A stretch of DNA of 47,360 bases from Acidisphaera sp. S103 (lineage in GTDB: Bacteria > Pseudomonadota > Alphaproteobacteria > Acetobacterales > Acetobacteraceae), in the NCBI RefSeq assembly GCF_009765975.1, contig NZ_LMUJ01000060.1:251643-299002 (forward strand), written 5' to 3'. A program made the position numbers and the translations under genes. Every line of letters starts with the position of its first letter. The first letter of the stretch is position 1. Under the pieces are notes generated by a model. That model was given only the letters and a program-made list of their open reading frames with translations, made no database searches and had not been told where the DNA came from. This document shows positions 15,862 to 25,324 of this stretch, piece by piece.

Positions 15862-17322
15862 TTAGGTGGGGGTGTTCGAGGCGTAAAGCATATGGCCGTT
15901 CAAAGACGAAGTCGACGTGAGGTTTGAGAAGGTAATTTGCGTCGAGTCGGAAAGTGTCAACGTCAACGCACCGTTAGATGCATTCGAGAAAACCGACTTG
16001 GTGGAGTCATACCCTATAAGGAACAGCGAGTCATTGGAGTTGAAGTCAGTAATAAAATCTTTGCCACCCCCGGTAACATCCGAGAAGAATACAAAGCTAT
16101 TATCACCACCGTTGCCAGTCAGCGTATCATTTCCGATACCGCTCACCATTGAGTCATTGCCAGAGCCGCCGATCATATCGACTCCGCTGCCCGGGATTTC
16201 TCCACCAGAGAAGAAGTTACCCGCGGATGAACCGGCAGCGTTCAGCGTCTCACTACCGCCGCTCCCAACCAACACCGCGCCGCCAAGGCTGGAGTTAAAC
16301 GTCAGGTCGCTATTGGCACCACCAAACAGCGTGGAATGACCCGTGCCGCCCGTCACTGTTCCGTTATTCATGTCCCCAACCGAGAACACAACGCCGCCCG
16401 CTCCGGCTGTGATGTTATCAGTTCCACCGGTACCACCGACGATCGTGGGCGTTCCGGCGCCACCAACGAATGTGAGGAGACTTGGACCACCGAATACGAT
16501 GGGGTTCGACGACGCGGTAATGGTCTCCGGTCCGCTGCCAGCCGAAACCGTGTTCCCCACGCCCGAGACAGACACGTTGGAAGAGTTCGACCCGAGGATG
16601 ATTTCGTTGTTGGAGCCTGACGCATTGATGCTGGAGGTTCCGCTGCCACCCTGGACAGTCCCACCTGAGCCACTCATCGTCACCGTCAGCGGGCCAGCGC
16701 CACCCACGACATCGGTGCCGTTTCCAGTCGCGACGACCGTGTTGCTGCCAAGGGTGGCAACAATGTAGTCGCTACCGTTGGACTCGATCAAGTTGCCCGG
16801 TCCGCTGAAGTTGGACGCGATGACCGTGCTTGATCCGGCGTCGGTCGCGACCGTTCCCGATCCGTTGGCGAGGACGACGTTGTTGCCAGTGCCAAAGGAC
16901 AGCAGATAAGTCCCAGAAGCCGAGACCGTATTGTTGCCACCTGTCGCGGCGACCGTGCTGTTGCCGCTGACATTGTAAGACGAGCCGATCGTCCCACCGA
17001 CGATGTCGACGTTGGACCCAGTCAACGTCGACGGTGACGTGGCCGTATTGACGACATACTGGTAACCACCAGGGATCGAGGTATTGAACGGCCCGGCACC
17101 TGAGAGGATAAGTTCGCTGACAGACTGTGACCCCGTCAGAGTCGGAGCCGGTATCGCGCCGGGAACGCTGTCCGTGACGATGTTAAGTCCACCAGCCGTG
17201 GAACTCGCGTTGAGCAAGGCACCAATTTGCCTCGCGAGAAGTAGGACGTCGCCGGTTCCTGGCGCCACCGTCACTGTCGAGCCCGAACTTCCCGGAACTG
17301 TTACGCTTGACGAACCCGACAT
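15862..17322 (-). CDS. RTX/beta-repeat secreted protein
   Basis: A 486-residue Gly/Ser/Asn/Thr-rich protein with no Cys-rich or enzymatic domain visible. Residues about 60-370 are short beta-strand repeats (NTVVATGNG, GNTVSAGSG, TPTIVGGTGG). Near residues 385-410 are RTX-type nonapeptides (GGSGNDSMVSGIGNDTL), which bind calcium in known RTX proteins. The end has the usual layout of type-I secretion substrates: NSFVFFSDVTGGGKDFITDF followed by a hydrophobic/Thr-rich tail. It is expected to leave the cell by a type I exporter, which is not in the window, and to act as a surface or biofilm matrix protein. A GGAGA ribosome site precedes the ATG. Confidence 0.85.
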   Translation of the reverse strand: MSGSSSVTVPGSSGSTVTVAPGTGDVLLLARQIGALLNASSTAGGLNIVTDSVPGAIPAPTLTGSQSVSELILSGAGPFNTSIPGGYQYVVNTATSPSTLTGSNVDIVGGTIGSSYNVSGNSTVAATGGNNTVSASGTYLLSFGTGNNVVLANGSGTVATDAGSSTVIASNFSGPGNLIESNGSDYIVATLGSNTVVATGNGTDVVGGAGPLTVTMSGSGGTVQGGSGTSSINASGSNNEIILGSNSSNVSVSGVGNTVSAGSGPETITASSNPIVFGGPSLLTFVGGAGTPTIVGGTGGTDNITAGAGGVVFSVGDMNNGTVTGGTGHSTLFGGANSDLTFNSSLGGAVLVGSGGSETLNAAGSSAGNFFSGGEIPGSGVDMIGGSGNDSMVSGIGNDTLTGNGGDNSFVFFSDVTGGGKDFITDFNSNDSLFLIGYDSTKSVFSNASNGALTLTLSDSTQITFSNLTSTSSLNGHMLYASNTPT

Positions 17323-17573
17323 TTTATTCTCCGTCTAATTATTTGATCAAGGGCCGATGGCTCCCGGATCGATGATGTGGTCTACAGTCAACCAATCGTC
17401 TGACGCAATCCTTTTCTCATCGGCCCCTAAGGTTCAATATCTAGTGAACTCAGCGCGGTGAGCATATGCAGCATATACGCTCCAACGCGTCTGGCAAGCC
17501 AAAAATGCATGGAACCGGGCCGAAATATTCCAACCAACGCCTTTCGCGGGAAAGACAGCCGAACCAGCTATCA

Positions 17574-17630
17574 CGCAGATACAATTGACATTTCGCAGAT
17601 ACCATTGCATGTTAGATGATAATTGCATGA
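17574..17630. repeat. Three spaced direct repeats of about 20 bp
   Basis: cgcagatac-a-attg starts at 17574, cgcagatac-c-attgcatg at 17594, and a third, weaker unit (agatgataattgcatg) ends at 17629. ATTGCATG itself occurs at 17604-17611 and 17622-17629. Spacing of 20 and 18 bp puts the units roughly two helical turns apart, as for cooperative regulator binding. Confidence 0.45.
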
Positions 17631-17675
17631 CTGTCGTGAGCGACTGGTTGCTAACATCTCACATTCAACAACTTT

Positions 17676-17689
17676 GGGTTGATCAACCC
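17676..17689. promoter_or_regulatory. 14-bp perfect palindrome, possible operator
   Basis: gggttgatcaaccc reads the same on both strands. It lies about 355 bases upstream of the RTX-like start and close to the direct repeats. A dimeric regulator could bind it; none is identified. Confidence 0.35.
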
Positions 17690-18062
17690 TTATCGGCGGC
17701 ATGCCCAATCAATAAACCGCGATTGAATGTTGTTGCCGGTGACGATCAATAAAAACCCAGAATAATAGCCAAAATCGGCATCCCTCGCCCTCGGCTCGGG
17801 CTGTGAACGGCCCCATTTCAGATGGTCCAACAGACAATCCGACTTGCAAAACGTTTCAGTCCGCAACCTATAAGACGAGTGACCCTATCCGAGCCATCAA
17901 CGCACAGTAATCATATCCGCGGATCCTCTGTTCTCCCCCCAGTGATCACCGCCGACATTCCGGTCAAAAGAATCAACACTGACTTACCGATATTATTGCT
18001 GTAATATTTGACTTTTAGAAAATTAAAATACTATAGTATGCGCAATCGAGGACAACAGGCCG

Positions 18063-18860
18063 TCAGTGCCCGCCGAACACCGGCCGTCGCTTCTCCATGA
18101 AGGCCCTTCGCCCCTCGATATAGTCCTGGCTGTCGAAACAAGCCTGCACCAGGGCCTCGGACGCCGCCAGATCGGCCTTTTCGCCGCGCAGCAGCTCGCC
18201 CACCGTGTGTTTCAGCGCGTGGAGCGTCATCGGTGCGTTGTCGCCGATCGTCGCGCAATACTGGCGTGTGTAGTCCTCCAAGGCATCATCCGCCACAACA
18301 CGGTTGACCAAGCCCATCTCCCGGGCTTCCACGGCCGAAAAGTGCCGCGCGGTGAAGAAAATCTCCTTTGTGAACGACGGCCCGACCAATTCCATCAGCT
18401 TTTTCACGCCCGGCGCGCCGTACCCCAGCCCCAACCGAGCCGCCGGGATGCCGAAGCGGGCACCTTCACCGGCGATGCGGATGTCGCAGCCGATGGCGAT
18501 CGCCACCCCTCCGCCGATGCAGAACCCGCGGATCATGGCGATCGTTGGCTTGGAACAACCGGCCAACCGCCGGCTGGCCTCCTCGCTGGCCCGGTCATAC
18601 GCTGCGTTGCTCTCCCGGGACGACCGCATCGCCTCGAACTGCGAAATATCGGCGCCGGAGACGAAAGCCTGCTCGCCGGCGCCCTTCAGCACGATCACCC
18701 GAACCGCCGGATCCTGCTCGAAATAGTCCAGGATCACCGGGATCGCGTCCCACATGTCCAGCGACACCGCGTTGCGGCGGGCCGGCTTGTTAAACGTCAT
18801 CCAGCCGATCGGGCCATCGATTGCGGCCAGCATGTTCTCGGTAGGAAGCGGAATGTTCAT
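18063..18860 (-). CDS. Enoyl-CoA hydratase/isomerase (crotonase) family protein
   Basis: A 265-residue crotonase: NKPARRNAVSLDMWDAI at the N-terminus, the oxyanion-hole segment FVSGADISQFEAM, the second oxyanion motif CIGGGVAIAIGCDIRIA, and FGIPAARLGLGYG. At the place where the hydratase Glu often follows, PAARLGLGYGAPG shows Gly/Tyr rather than the paired Glu residues of true enoyl-CoA hydratases. The activity may therefore be another crotonase reaction (isomerase, hydrolase or ring cleavage). Its ATG overlaps the stop of the ABC ATPase (ATGA), tying its expression to the transporter. Probably it processes the CoA ester of the imported acid. Confidence 0.9.
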   Translation of the reverse strand: MNIPLPTENMLAAIDGPIGWMTFNKPARRNAVSLDMWDAIPVILDYFEQDPAVRVIVLKGAGEQAFVSGADISQFEAMRSSRESNAAYDRASEEASRRLAGCSKPTIAMIRGFCIGGGVAIAIGCDIRIAGEGARFGIPAARLGLGYGAPGVKKLMELVGPSFTKEIFFTARHFSAVEAREMGLVNRVVADDALEDYTRQYCATIGDNAPMTLHALKHTVGELLRGEKADLAASEALVQACFDSQDYIEGRRAFMEKRRPVFGGH

Positions 18861-19951
18861 GATACGTTTCTATCTACCTCGGGGACCGGCGGCGGGATTG
18901 GCGCGATGCGCCCAGGATCGATCTCCATCCACACCGCTCGGTCGACCGCATGCACGTCGGTCGGCGGCGTGCTGACCCGCAGCCGCAGGTCCGAATTGGT
19001 GGGGCGAACAACATATTCCCAGTACTCGCCCAAATAAGCCCGTTCGACGATCGTCCCGGCGACCCACCAAGAGGCCCCCCGATCAGCCGGAACCGAATCG
19101 TGCAAGGCAATGGTCTGCGGGCGGACTGAAAAACTTGCCTCCCCGCGGGTTATACAACCTGCGGGTACATCGAACCCAGGAAATACAATCCGATTTCCAT
19201 CGTGCCTGCCGTCCAAAAGGTTGGTCCGGCCGATGAATCCGGCCACAAAACGGGTCTTCGGGCGCTGGTACAGCGACACCGGGTCGTCGACTTGCTCGAT
19301 TCTTCCCCGATTCATCACCACAATGCGGTCGCTGGTGACCATCGCCTCCGATTGGTCATGTGTTACATAGACGGTCGTGATCTGGAAGGCGTCGTGTAGG
19401 CGGCGGATTTCACTGCGCATTTCTTCCCGCAAATTGGCATCCAAATTGGACAGCGGCTCGTCCAGCAGCAGCACTTCCGGCTCAATCACAATGGCGCGTG
19501 CCAATGCGACCCGCTGCTGCTGGCCGCCTGACAGCTCCGCCGGATAACGATCCTTCAGATGGCGAAGCTGGACCGTGTCCAGAATGCGATTGACCCGTTC
19601 CGTCACCTCGGCGCCCGAGATCTTCCGCAGCTTCAGCCCGAATGCGACATTCTGCCCCACCGTCATATTCGGCCAGATCGCGTAGCTCTGGAAGATCATC
19701 GACATGCCCCGCCGCTCCGGCGCGACCACGCTGCCGGGCGTGGATACCGTCTGCCCGTTCACCTCGATCCGCCCGGCGGTCGGCTTCATGAACCCGGCGA
19801 TCATCCGCAGCGTCGTCGTCTTGCCGCATCCGGAAGGACCCAGCAGAGACACGAACTCGCCCGGCCGTAAACTCAACGAAACATCGACCACGGCCGGCGT
19901 CGAGCCGAAGCTCTTGCCCAGGCCAATCAGAGCCAGCTTGCTGTCGGTCAT
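18857..19951 (-). CDS. ABC transporter ATP-binding protein (ferric/spermidine type)
   Basis: A 364-residue MalK-like ATPase: Walker A GPSGCGKTTTLRMIAGF, Q-loop MIFQSYAIWPNMTV, signature LSGGQQQRVALARAI, Walker B LLLDEPLSNLD and switch VYVTHDQSEA. The C-terminal part (residues about 240-364) is a TOBE-like regulatory domain. It pairs with the fused permease immediately upstream and with the binding protein at 21797-22837. Similar enzymes serve FbpABC, PotABCD and related importers. Start and stop overlap both neighbours as ATGA. Confidence 0.92.
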   Translation of the reverse strand: MTDSKLALIGLGKSFGSTPAVVDVSLSLRPGEFVSLLGPSGCGKTTTLRMIAGFMKPTAGRIEVNGQTVSTPGSVVAPERRGMSMIFQSYAIWPNMTVGQNVAFGLKLRKISGAEVTERVNRILDTVQLRHLKDRYPAELSGGQQQRVALARAIVIEPEVLLLDEPLSNLDANLREEMRSEIRRLHDAFQITTVYVTHDQSEAMVTSDRIVVMNRGRIEQVDDPVSLYQRPKTRFVAGFIGRTNLLDGRHDGNRIVFPGFDVPAGCITRGEASFSVRPQTIALHDSVPADRGASWWVAGTIVERAYLGEYWEYVVRPTNSDLRLRVSTPPTDVHAVDRAVWMEIDPGRIAPIPPPVPEVDRNVS

Positions 19952-21663
19952 TGCCTCTCCCGGCGCAGCATGAAATCCCGGCCCAACAGCGCCGTGGCGA
20001 TGCCGACGATAACCAGGGTGGAAATCAACAACATGAAGCCCAAAGCCGCGAGGCTCTCGAAATTACCCTCCTCGCTCATGTCCATCAGCATCACCGACAT
20101 GGTGCGGGTCTTCGGGCCGTACAGGAACATGGCGCTAGACAGTTCCCGTGTCGCCGGGATGAACACCAGCAGCCAAGCACCGATCAGATTGCGCTTCATC
20201 AGCGGTGCCAGCACGTGCCGGATCGCGGTCAGCCGCCCGCCCCCCAGGATCCTAACCGCCTCCTCCATTTCCGGATTGATCGTTCGGATCGCCGCATCGG
20301 CATTGGCGAAACCGATCGGCAGGAAGCGCGTCGCGAACGCCAGGATCAGGATGGTGGCCGTGCCGTACAACGCGAACGGCGGCGGGGCATACGCGGCATA
20401 GAATGCGATGGCCAGCACGATCCCCGGCACGACGAACGGCGCCATGCACAGAAAACTCAGCACGCCGGAGAACGGCAGCAACCGGCGGCTGGCGATATAG
20501 GCGATGGACAGGCCCAGCGTGATGGCGATGCAGGCCGCGGCGGCGGCATAGGTGAAGCTGTTCATGACGGATCGGCCGGCGGTCTCGTGCTCGAACAGCA
20601 GATAGGTGAAATTGTGCAGGGTCAGGTTGTCCAGGCTGAACCCGCGGCCCCAGGCCTTCGACAGCGCCGCCTGTCCCAACACTATATAAGGAAGCAGCAC
20701 TGACAGAGACAGAATGAACAGCGAATACCCCAGCATGACCCAACGCCAGGGCCCGATCTGCATGACCCGCCGTTCGCCGCCTTTTCCTGTCAGCGCGACG
20801 AAGCCGCGCCGGCTGATCAGCCGTCGTTGTAGCCCGAACAGCACGACGGTGATCAGCAACAGGGGCACCGCATAGGCGGCGGCGACCTCGGCCCGCACCG
20901 GCTCGCCGAAAAACTCCAGCAACTGCGTGGTCACGACGGTAAACCGCGCCGGAATGGCGATCAGCGCCGGGGAGCCGAACAACGCGATCGCCTCCAGGAA
21001 CGTTACGATCGCGCCGCCCAGGATCGCGGGCAATACCATCGGCAGTGTGATCCGCAGCGTGGTGCGCAGGATGCCGGCGCCCAGGATGTTGGCGGCATCC
21101 TCCATCTCGGACGAAACCAGGTCCAATGCGGCAGTGGTGAAAATAAACAGGTAGGGGAATGAGTAGATCGCAATGTTGAACGTCAGGCCATTGAACGTAT
21201 AGATGTTGAACGGGCCGTCATGCGCGCCGGTCACCGCCATCCAAACCCGGTTGAGCCAGCCGGAATTCGGCCCGGCGAGCAGAATCCACGCGATGGCGCC
21301 AAGGTAGGGCGGGGTGACGAAGGCTCCCAGGACCAGGAATCGGACAAACCCCTTGCCCGGCATGTCGGTGCGCGACACCGCCCAGGCCATCGGCACCGCA
21401 AACAGCAGACACAGCACCGTGACGCCCGCACCCAGCCGCAACGAATTCAGCATCGCGGTCAGATAGCGCGGCCGGGAGTACGCCGTGACGTAGTTCATCC
21501 AGGTGAACGCACCGGTGTCGGTGTCCTGCAGACTGGTCTGCACCAGGCGGAACAACGGGTTGACCACCAACAGGACCAATGCGGCGGCCAGCGCGATCCA
21601 CAGGATGATCAGCGGATCAAAGGGAAGGGCACGACGGCGGATCTTGGGCAGGCTTGCGCTCAA
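19948..21663 (-). CDS. Fused double permease of a ferric-type ABC transporter
   Basis: A 571-residue permease with two MetI-like halves of about six TM helices each, as in FbpB/SfuB. The first half contains the EAA-like segment MEDAANILGAGILRTTLRIT, the second MEEAVRILGGGRLTAIRHVL. Both contact the ATPase in known systems. Having both halves on one chain is normal for this subfamily. The start is ATG in a short non-coding gap of 133 bp after the binding-protein gene, and its stop overlaps the ATPase start. Confidence 0.92.
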   Translation of the reverse strand: MSASLPKIRRRALPFDPLIILWIALAAALVLLVVNPLFRLVQTSLQDTDTGAFTWMNYVTAYSRPRYLTAMLNSLRLGAGVTVLCLLFAVPMAWAVSRTDMPGKGFVRFLVLGAFVTPPYLGAIAWILLAGPNSGWLNRVWMAVTGAHDGPFNIYTFNGLTFNIAIYSFPYLFIFTTAALDLVSSEMEDAANILGAGILRTTLRITLPMVLPAILGGAIVTFLEAIALFGSPALIAIPARFTVVTTQLLEFFGEPVRAEVAAAYAVPLLLITVVLFGLQRRLISRRGFVALTGKGGERRVMQIGPWRWVMLGYSLFILSLSVLLPYIVLGQAALSKAWGRGFSLDNLTLHNFTYLLFEHETAGRSVMNSFTYAAAAACIAITLGLSIAYIASRRLLPFSGVLSFLCMAPFVVPGIVLAIAFYAAYAPPPFALYGTATILILAFATRFLPIGFANADAAIRTINPEMEEAVRILGGGRLTAIRHVLAPLMKRNLIGAWLLVFIPATRELSSAMFLYGPKTRTMSVMLMDMSEEGNFESLAALGFMLLISTLVIVGIATALLGRDFMLRRERQ

Positions 21664-21796
21664 GGGGACGGCCGAGCGTCAGGCATGGGTGACGATTTTT
21701 GTGTCATGGCTTCCTCTGTCCCGACGTTAGACGGCCAGGTGACCGCTGACCAGGGGGCCATCCGGCCGACGAACCGCCATAACCGCGTACCGAAGC

Positions 21797-22837
21797 TCAA
21801 CTTCCAAATGTATCCCGCCACTGCTCGATCACCCGGGGCACGCCGGTACGGATTTCGTCCACCGTCAGCGAAATGATCTTCTGGTCAGCCAGTGGCGGCA
21901 TGCCGGACCGTGGCGGAACACCGACCAAAATCGGCTCGCTGCCATCGGCTGCGATCAGGCGCGCGTACTCCGGACTCAGCAGCCACTCCATGAACAGGCG
22001 GCCGGCGTGCGGATGCGGTGCGTTCGCCGGGATCGCCGATGGTGTCACGCACAGCACCAGGCCATCCGACGGGTGCACGACGCCGATCGGATTGCCCTTG
22101 TCGATCGAGGCATAGGCATTGTTCGCGGACCCAACGCCGACCAGGCATTCCCCGGCGGTGATCAAGGTCATCGGATCGACCGCGGATCGTCCGATCCGCG
22201 GATTGTTCTTTGCCAGTTTCTCGAAGAAGTCCCAGCCATGAACTTTCTTCACGCCCAGCGCCCAGGTACCGGTGCAGCCGGAGAACGCCGGATGCCCGGT
22301 CGCCACACGGCCTTTCCATTTCGGGTCCAGCAAATCGGTCCACGCACGCGGCACGTCCTCGGGCTTCACCCTGTCCTTGTTGTAGATCAGGAAATAGCGC
22401 GCCGCGTTGGTGATGTAGGAATATCCGGGGTCCGACAGCGCCTTGAACGCCGGCAGCAGGGCGTCGGCGTTGGCCACGGTGTATTCGGCCAGCTCATGCC
22501 GTTCCTTCAGGATCGGCATGTGGGAGATATCGGTGGTGCTGAACACGTCACACTGTGGCACGTGGTTCTTGATGTCCATCAGCAGCCGCTGATACGCCAC
22601 CTGCCCGGTGGTCCGGATCACCCCGACATTGACCCCCGGATATCTCTGGCTGAACGAACGGCCCAGGTTTTCCGCCGTCTGCGCGTCCACCTGGGCGATA
22701 TACCAGGTCACCGTGCCGTCGCCCCGAGCCATCGCCTCCAACGCTGTGTTATCGGCCGCCGCCTCGCCAGGTTTCGGAGTCACGACAAGGGCCGCCAGCC
22801 CGGCCGCGGCATGCCGGCGCGTCATCTTTTGGGACAT
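21797..22837 (-). CDS. Extracellular solute-binding protein, ferric-type family
   Basis: A 346-residue binding protein with a Tat-like leader (MSQKMTRRHAAAGLAALVV), then the mature part: TVTWYIAQVDAQTAENLGRS, DVFSTTDISHM, YFLIYNKDRVKPEDVPRAWT, LLDPKWKGRVA and FMEWLLSPEYARLIA. These are hallmarks of the FbpA/AfuA-like family. Iron-binding members carry two adjacent Tyr in a short segment (YY). Here the matching stretch reads VGSANNAYASI, with a single Tyr, which argues against free ferric iron as ligand. A strong GGAGG lies upstream. First gene of a four-gene operon ending in the crotonase. Confidence 0.88.
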   Translation of the reverse strand: MSQKMTRRHAAAGLAALVVTPKPGEAAADNTALEAMARGDGTVTWYIAQVDAQTAENLGRSFSQRYPGVNVGVIRTTGQVAYQRLLMDIKNHVPQCDVFSTTDISHMPILKERHELAEYTVANADALLPAFKALSDPGYSYITNAARYFLIYNKDRVKPEDVPRAWTDLLDPKWKGRVATGHPAFSGCTGTWALGVKKVHGWDFFEKLAKNNPRIGRSAVDPMTLITAGECLVGVGSANNAYASIDKGNPIGVVHPSDGLVLCVTPSAIPANAPHPHAGRLFMEWLLSPEYARLIAADGSEPILVGVPPRSGMPPLADQKIISLTVDEIRTGVPRVIEQWRDTFGS

Positions 22838-23749
22838 TTATTTCCTCCAGAATTCAGGCTACGCCTGTCCCGACGGTTTGTTCAACCGGACCACGGACCG
22901 CTCCCCAAGCGTTCTGGCCCCGCGCCAGGGCAATTGGCCCGCCGGCCGAGATGCATTGACGGCCGCGCTGGCGTTCATAAACCCGCCATGGTGAGTTTAC
23001 ATCGAAATCGTCGGCGCACGCGAACAGCAAGGGCGAATCCTCGAGGCCGAGGCAGTGTTGCCTGATGGCGAAGGCGCACGATCCCGGCGAGATATTGCTG
23101 TTCGCATACCCCGCGTGCCTCGCCTGGCCGCGTGAGGCCTCGGCGGAGAATCCGATGCGTCCCGAGGGAGAGATCGTGCCCATGGCACCCGGGGTGTTCG
23201 TCGGATACATCGATTTTTCGGGCCGGAAACTCGGTATCGTCGTCGTTCGGCCCGTTCGAGTAATCGAGGGTTGTGAAATTAATCCGCACCACAGGACACG
23301 GGACCCCAGCTAGCCACCCAGGGGGATATATTCGTCATGACACCAATTGGGATCGGCGTATCCACTCTGACATGGAATCGGCGCGCAAGCAGTGGCTGCA
23401 ACCGCCACTGCGAGGGCAATAGAAAACAGGGTAATTTTTCGACAGAGTGAGCGTTTGCACTTTTTTTCATCGGAAATCATCTGGCCGGTCCTTATGCGGA
23501 TTGCTGCGTCGGGAAACTGCTCTACTTCGGCTCGAAATTGGTTACGCTATGGGTTTGTCAAGCGATTCGGCAGTACAGCGCCTCCCCAAAGGTCAGACCT
23601 CGGGGCCACCGATAACAAGGAGCCACGACTGCGCCTCGGGAGAAGAACCCATCCACTCGGATTCGGCCCTCGCCGGCACATCCCATTCTGTGGTGGGCGC
23701 TACAAGTGGGTCGTTCGCTTGAACTCATTGTCGCTGGATCCGGGCTTCA
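22838..23749. other. Gene-free region between the transporter and the oxidoreductase remnant
   Basis: About 900 bases with only short ORFs (for example 23065-23313 plus, 22854-23210 minus) that show no domain, no steady codon pattern and no good ribosome site. It contains the promoter of the ABC/crotonase operon near its left end. The remainder may be decayed sequence, like the pseudogene next to it. Confidence 0.45.
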
Positions 23750-24524
23750 GCATGGTTGTGACCATACCGGGTTATTTTCCTGGGCCTGACCATGAGCCTT
23801 TTGATTGAACGTGCCAATCAGCTTTGGCTCACCGGGTAGTAGGATCACTCGACGTTGGATGTCGTGCCGAAGCGTATCGTTTTCGCCCGACGGGGTGAAG
23901 AAGCGTCTGCCGGCTTTCGTTACGATGGAAACGGGCGTGCCGTCCAGCAAGGTGGGCCGGACCCGTGCGGTACCGGTGTCGCGGAACAATTCCCGCAGAA
24001 GCCGCGGCGGGGTCATGCCGCAGCCGACACGGATGAACGGTGCGTGCGCGGCACCGTGCAGCGCGGCCAGCCGCTCGACGTCGCCCCCCCCCAGCGCCAG
24101 GGCAGAGTCAGTGCCGATCCGTATCGGCGGCCTATGCCGAACGAGTGCGCCGCGGGCAATCACGATCAGGGGAACATCACACGCGATCTTCGCTCACAGA
24201 TGCACGTTGGTGGCATGCAGGTCAGTGCCCCAGCCGATAATCAGGTCGGATTCGATGATTGATTCCGGATCGGCACACCGCCGACGCGAACGGGCCGGAT
24301 TCAGCAATGATGGCTTTCCAGCGGGTGACGTTTCGTCCAATGCTTCGTCCCAGGTGATCGTGGTGGATCGGCCGCTGCCCTTGGGCCCGGGACGGCGCAG
24401 CGGGGTAGCCAGATGCTCCCACGTCGCGATTGACCTTGCCGCAGGCGAATCCGACGGCGAGTTCCGGGTCGCCCTGGATCCAGGCGACGCGGTCGCCCTC
24501 GCAAACCGTTCGAATGGCGGGCAT
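23750..24524 (-). pseudogene. Molybdopterin oxidoreductase (formate-dehydrogenase-like) remnant
   Basis: Read on the minus strand, fragments of one enzyme appear in order but in shifting frames. MPAIRTVC comes first (ATG at 24524), directly joined to EGDRVAWIQGDPE and GFACGKVNRD, with the Cys-rich Fe-S cluster segment deleted. LATPLRRPGPKGSGR and ITWDEALDE follow. Next is WKAIIAESGPF, then ESDLIIGWGTDLHATNVHL (frame of 24604). Further on, PPIRIGTDSALALGGGD and IRVGCGMTP lie in the frame of 24163. A live member would need about 2.1 kb; only about 0.78 kb remains. Frameshifts, an internal deletion and the missing cluster ligands show it is dead. Its original substrate cannot be told. Confidence 0.8.
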
Positions 24525-24670
24525 GGTTGTCTCCGCGGGACGGCTACGCAACTGTGGCGCCGCCGGATGCCGCCCGGGAAAGGACCGTTCGCCATGTCAC
24601 GCAATGGACCGTTCCACCCGGGCGAATCAAGGTTCTATAAGCGGATGATACAGCAGCGGATGGTGCCCCG

Positions 24671-25249
24671 GTGTCTCTCGACGATCTCGCGCATTTCCTG
24701 AACTCCGACAGCGCGCCGCAGGGGTGCATGGACCTGTCCGAACTGGACGGGTTCCTGGCCGCGCTGGTCGCCGGGCCGGAGATGGTCCCGCGCGACGAAT
24801 GGCTGGCCGAGGTCTGGGACAACGAAGAGCCCGATTACGCCGACGCAGCGGAGCAGGAGGCGATCGAGCAGGCGCTGTTCGACCGTTACGAAGCCATCGA
24901 AGCCGGCCTCGATGCCACGCCACTCGGGTATACCGCGATCCTGTGGCAGGACGAGGCCGGCACCACCGTGGCGGAAGATTGGGCGGCGGGGTTCATGCAG
25001 GGCGTGACGTTGCGCGCGAAGGCCTGGCAGCCGGCGCTGGCGGATGAGGATGCGTCCATGCTGCTGATCCCGATCGCCAGCCTGGCGGGGATGACGCTGC
25101 CGGAGGATGAGCGCGGCGGCCAGGCGATGACGGACGAGGCGCTGGAAGGGCTGATGCAGGACGTGGAGCAGGTGCTGCCAGTGTGCGTGCTGGGCCTACG
25201 CCGGTTCTGGCGGGATCGGGCGTCGGAAAGCCGGATGGTGCGCCACTGA
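24671..25249 (+). CDS. UPF0149 (YecA/YgfB-like) family protein
   Basis: A 192-residue acidic protein. The N-terminal LAHFLNSDSAPQGCMDLSEL and DGFLAALVAGPEMVPRDEWL match the UPF0149 start (xDGFLxALxxGP). Further along, WAAGFMQGVTL and DVEQVLPVCVLGLRRFW match the all-helical YecA/YgfB core. There is no C-terminal SEC-C zinc motif, unlike E. coli YecA. The start is GTG at 24671. The biochemical role of the family is not known to me. Confidence 0.85.
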   Translation: MSLDDLAHFLNSDSAPQGCMDLSELDGFLAALVAGPEMVPRDEWLAEVWDNEEPDYADAAEQEAIEQALFDRYEAIEAGLDATPLGYTAILWQDEAGTTVAEDWAAGFMQGVTLRAKAWQPALADEDASMLLIPIASLAGMTLPEDERGGQAMTDEALEGLMQDVEQVLPVCVLGLRRFWRDRASESRMVRH

Positions 25250-25324
25250 GTTGCATCGCCGGTTCGGACATGGCTTGCTGGCCTCGATCCGGCGATGACG
25301 CCGTTCAACCACAGGAGGGGACCA

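Larger units (their letters stand above)
17323..18062. other. AT-richer upstream region of the RTX-like gene
   Basis: About 740 bases without a credible gene; short ORFs on either strand show no family pattern. It is visibly richer in A+T than its surroundings, particularly 17570-17760 and 18000-18050. It contains spaced direct repeats (17574-17630), a 14-bp palindrome (17676-17689) and two copies of an atcaataaa block near 17707 and 17744. Together these look like a regulatory region for the RTX gene, or horizontally acquired DNA. Confidence 0.5.

Noticed and set aside
15862..17322. Gly/Ser-repeat DNA of the RTX gene as a possible CRISPR or satellite array
   Set aside because: The repeats are protein-level, degenerate and without constant spacing; no identical DNA units.
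17434..18004. Two ORFs of 60-64 codons in the RTX upstream region
   Set aside because: No similarity, poor starts, AT-rich context that is better explained as regulatory.
22854..23313. Overlapping ORFs of 118 (minus), 105 (minus) and 82 (plus) codons
   Set aside because: They overlap each other in all directions, with no recognisable domain and no credible ribosome site.
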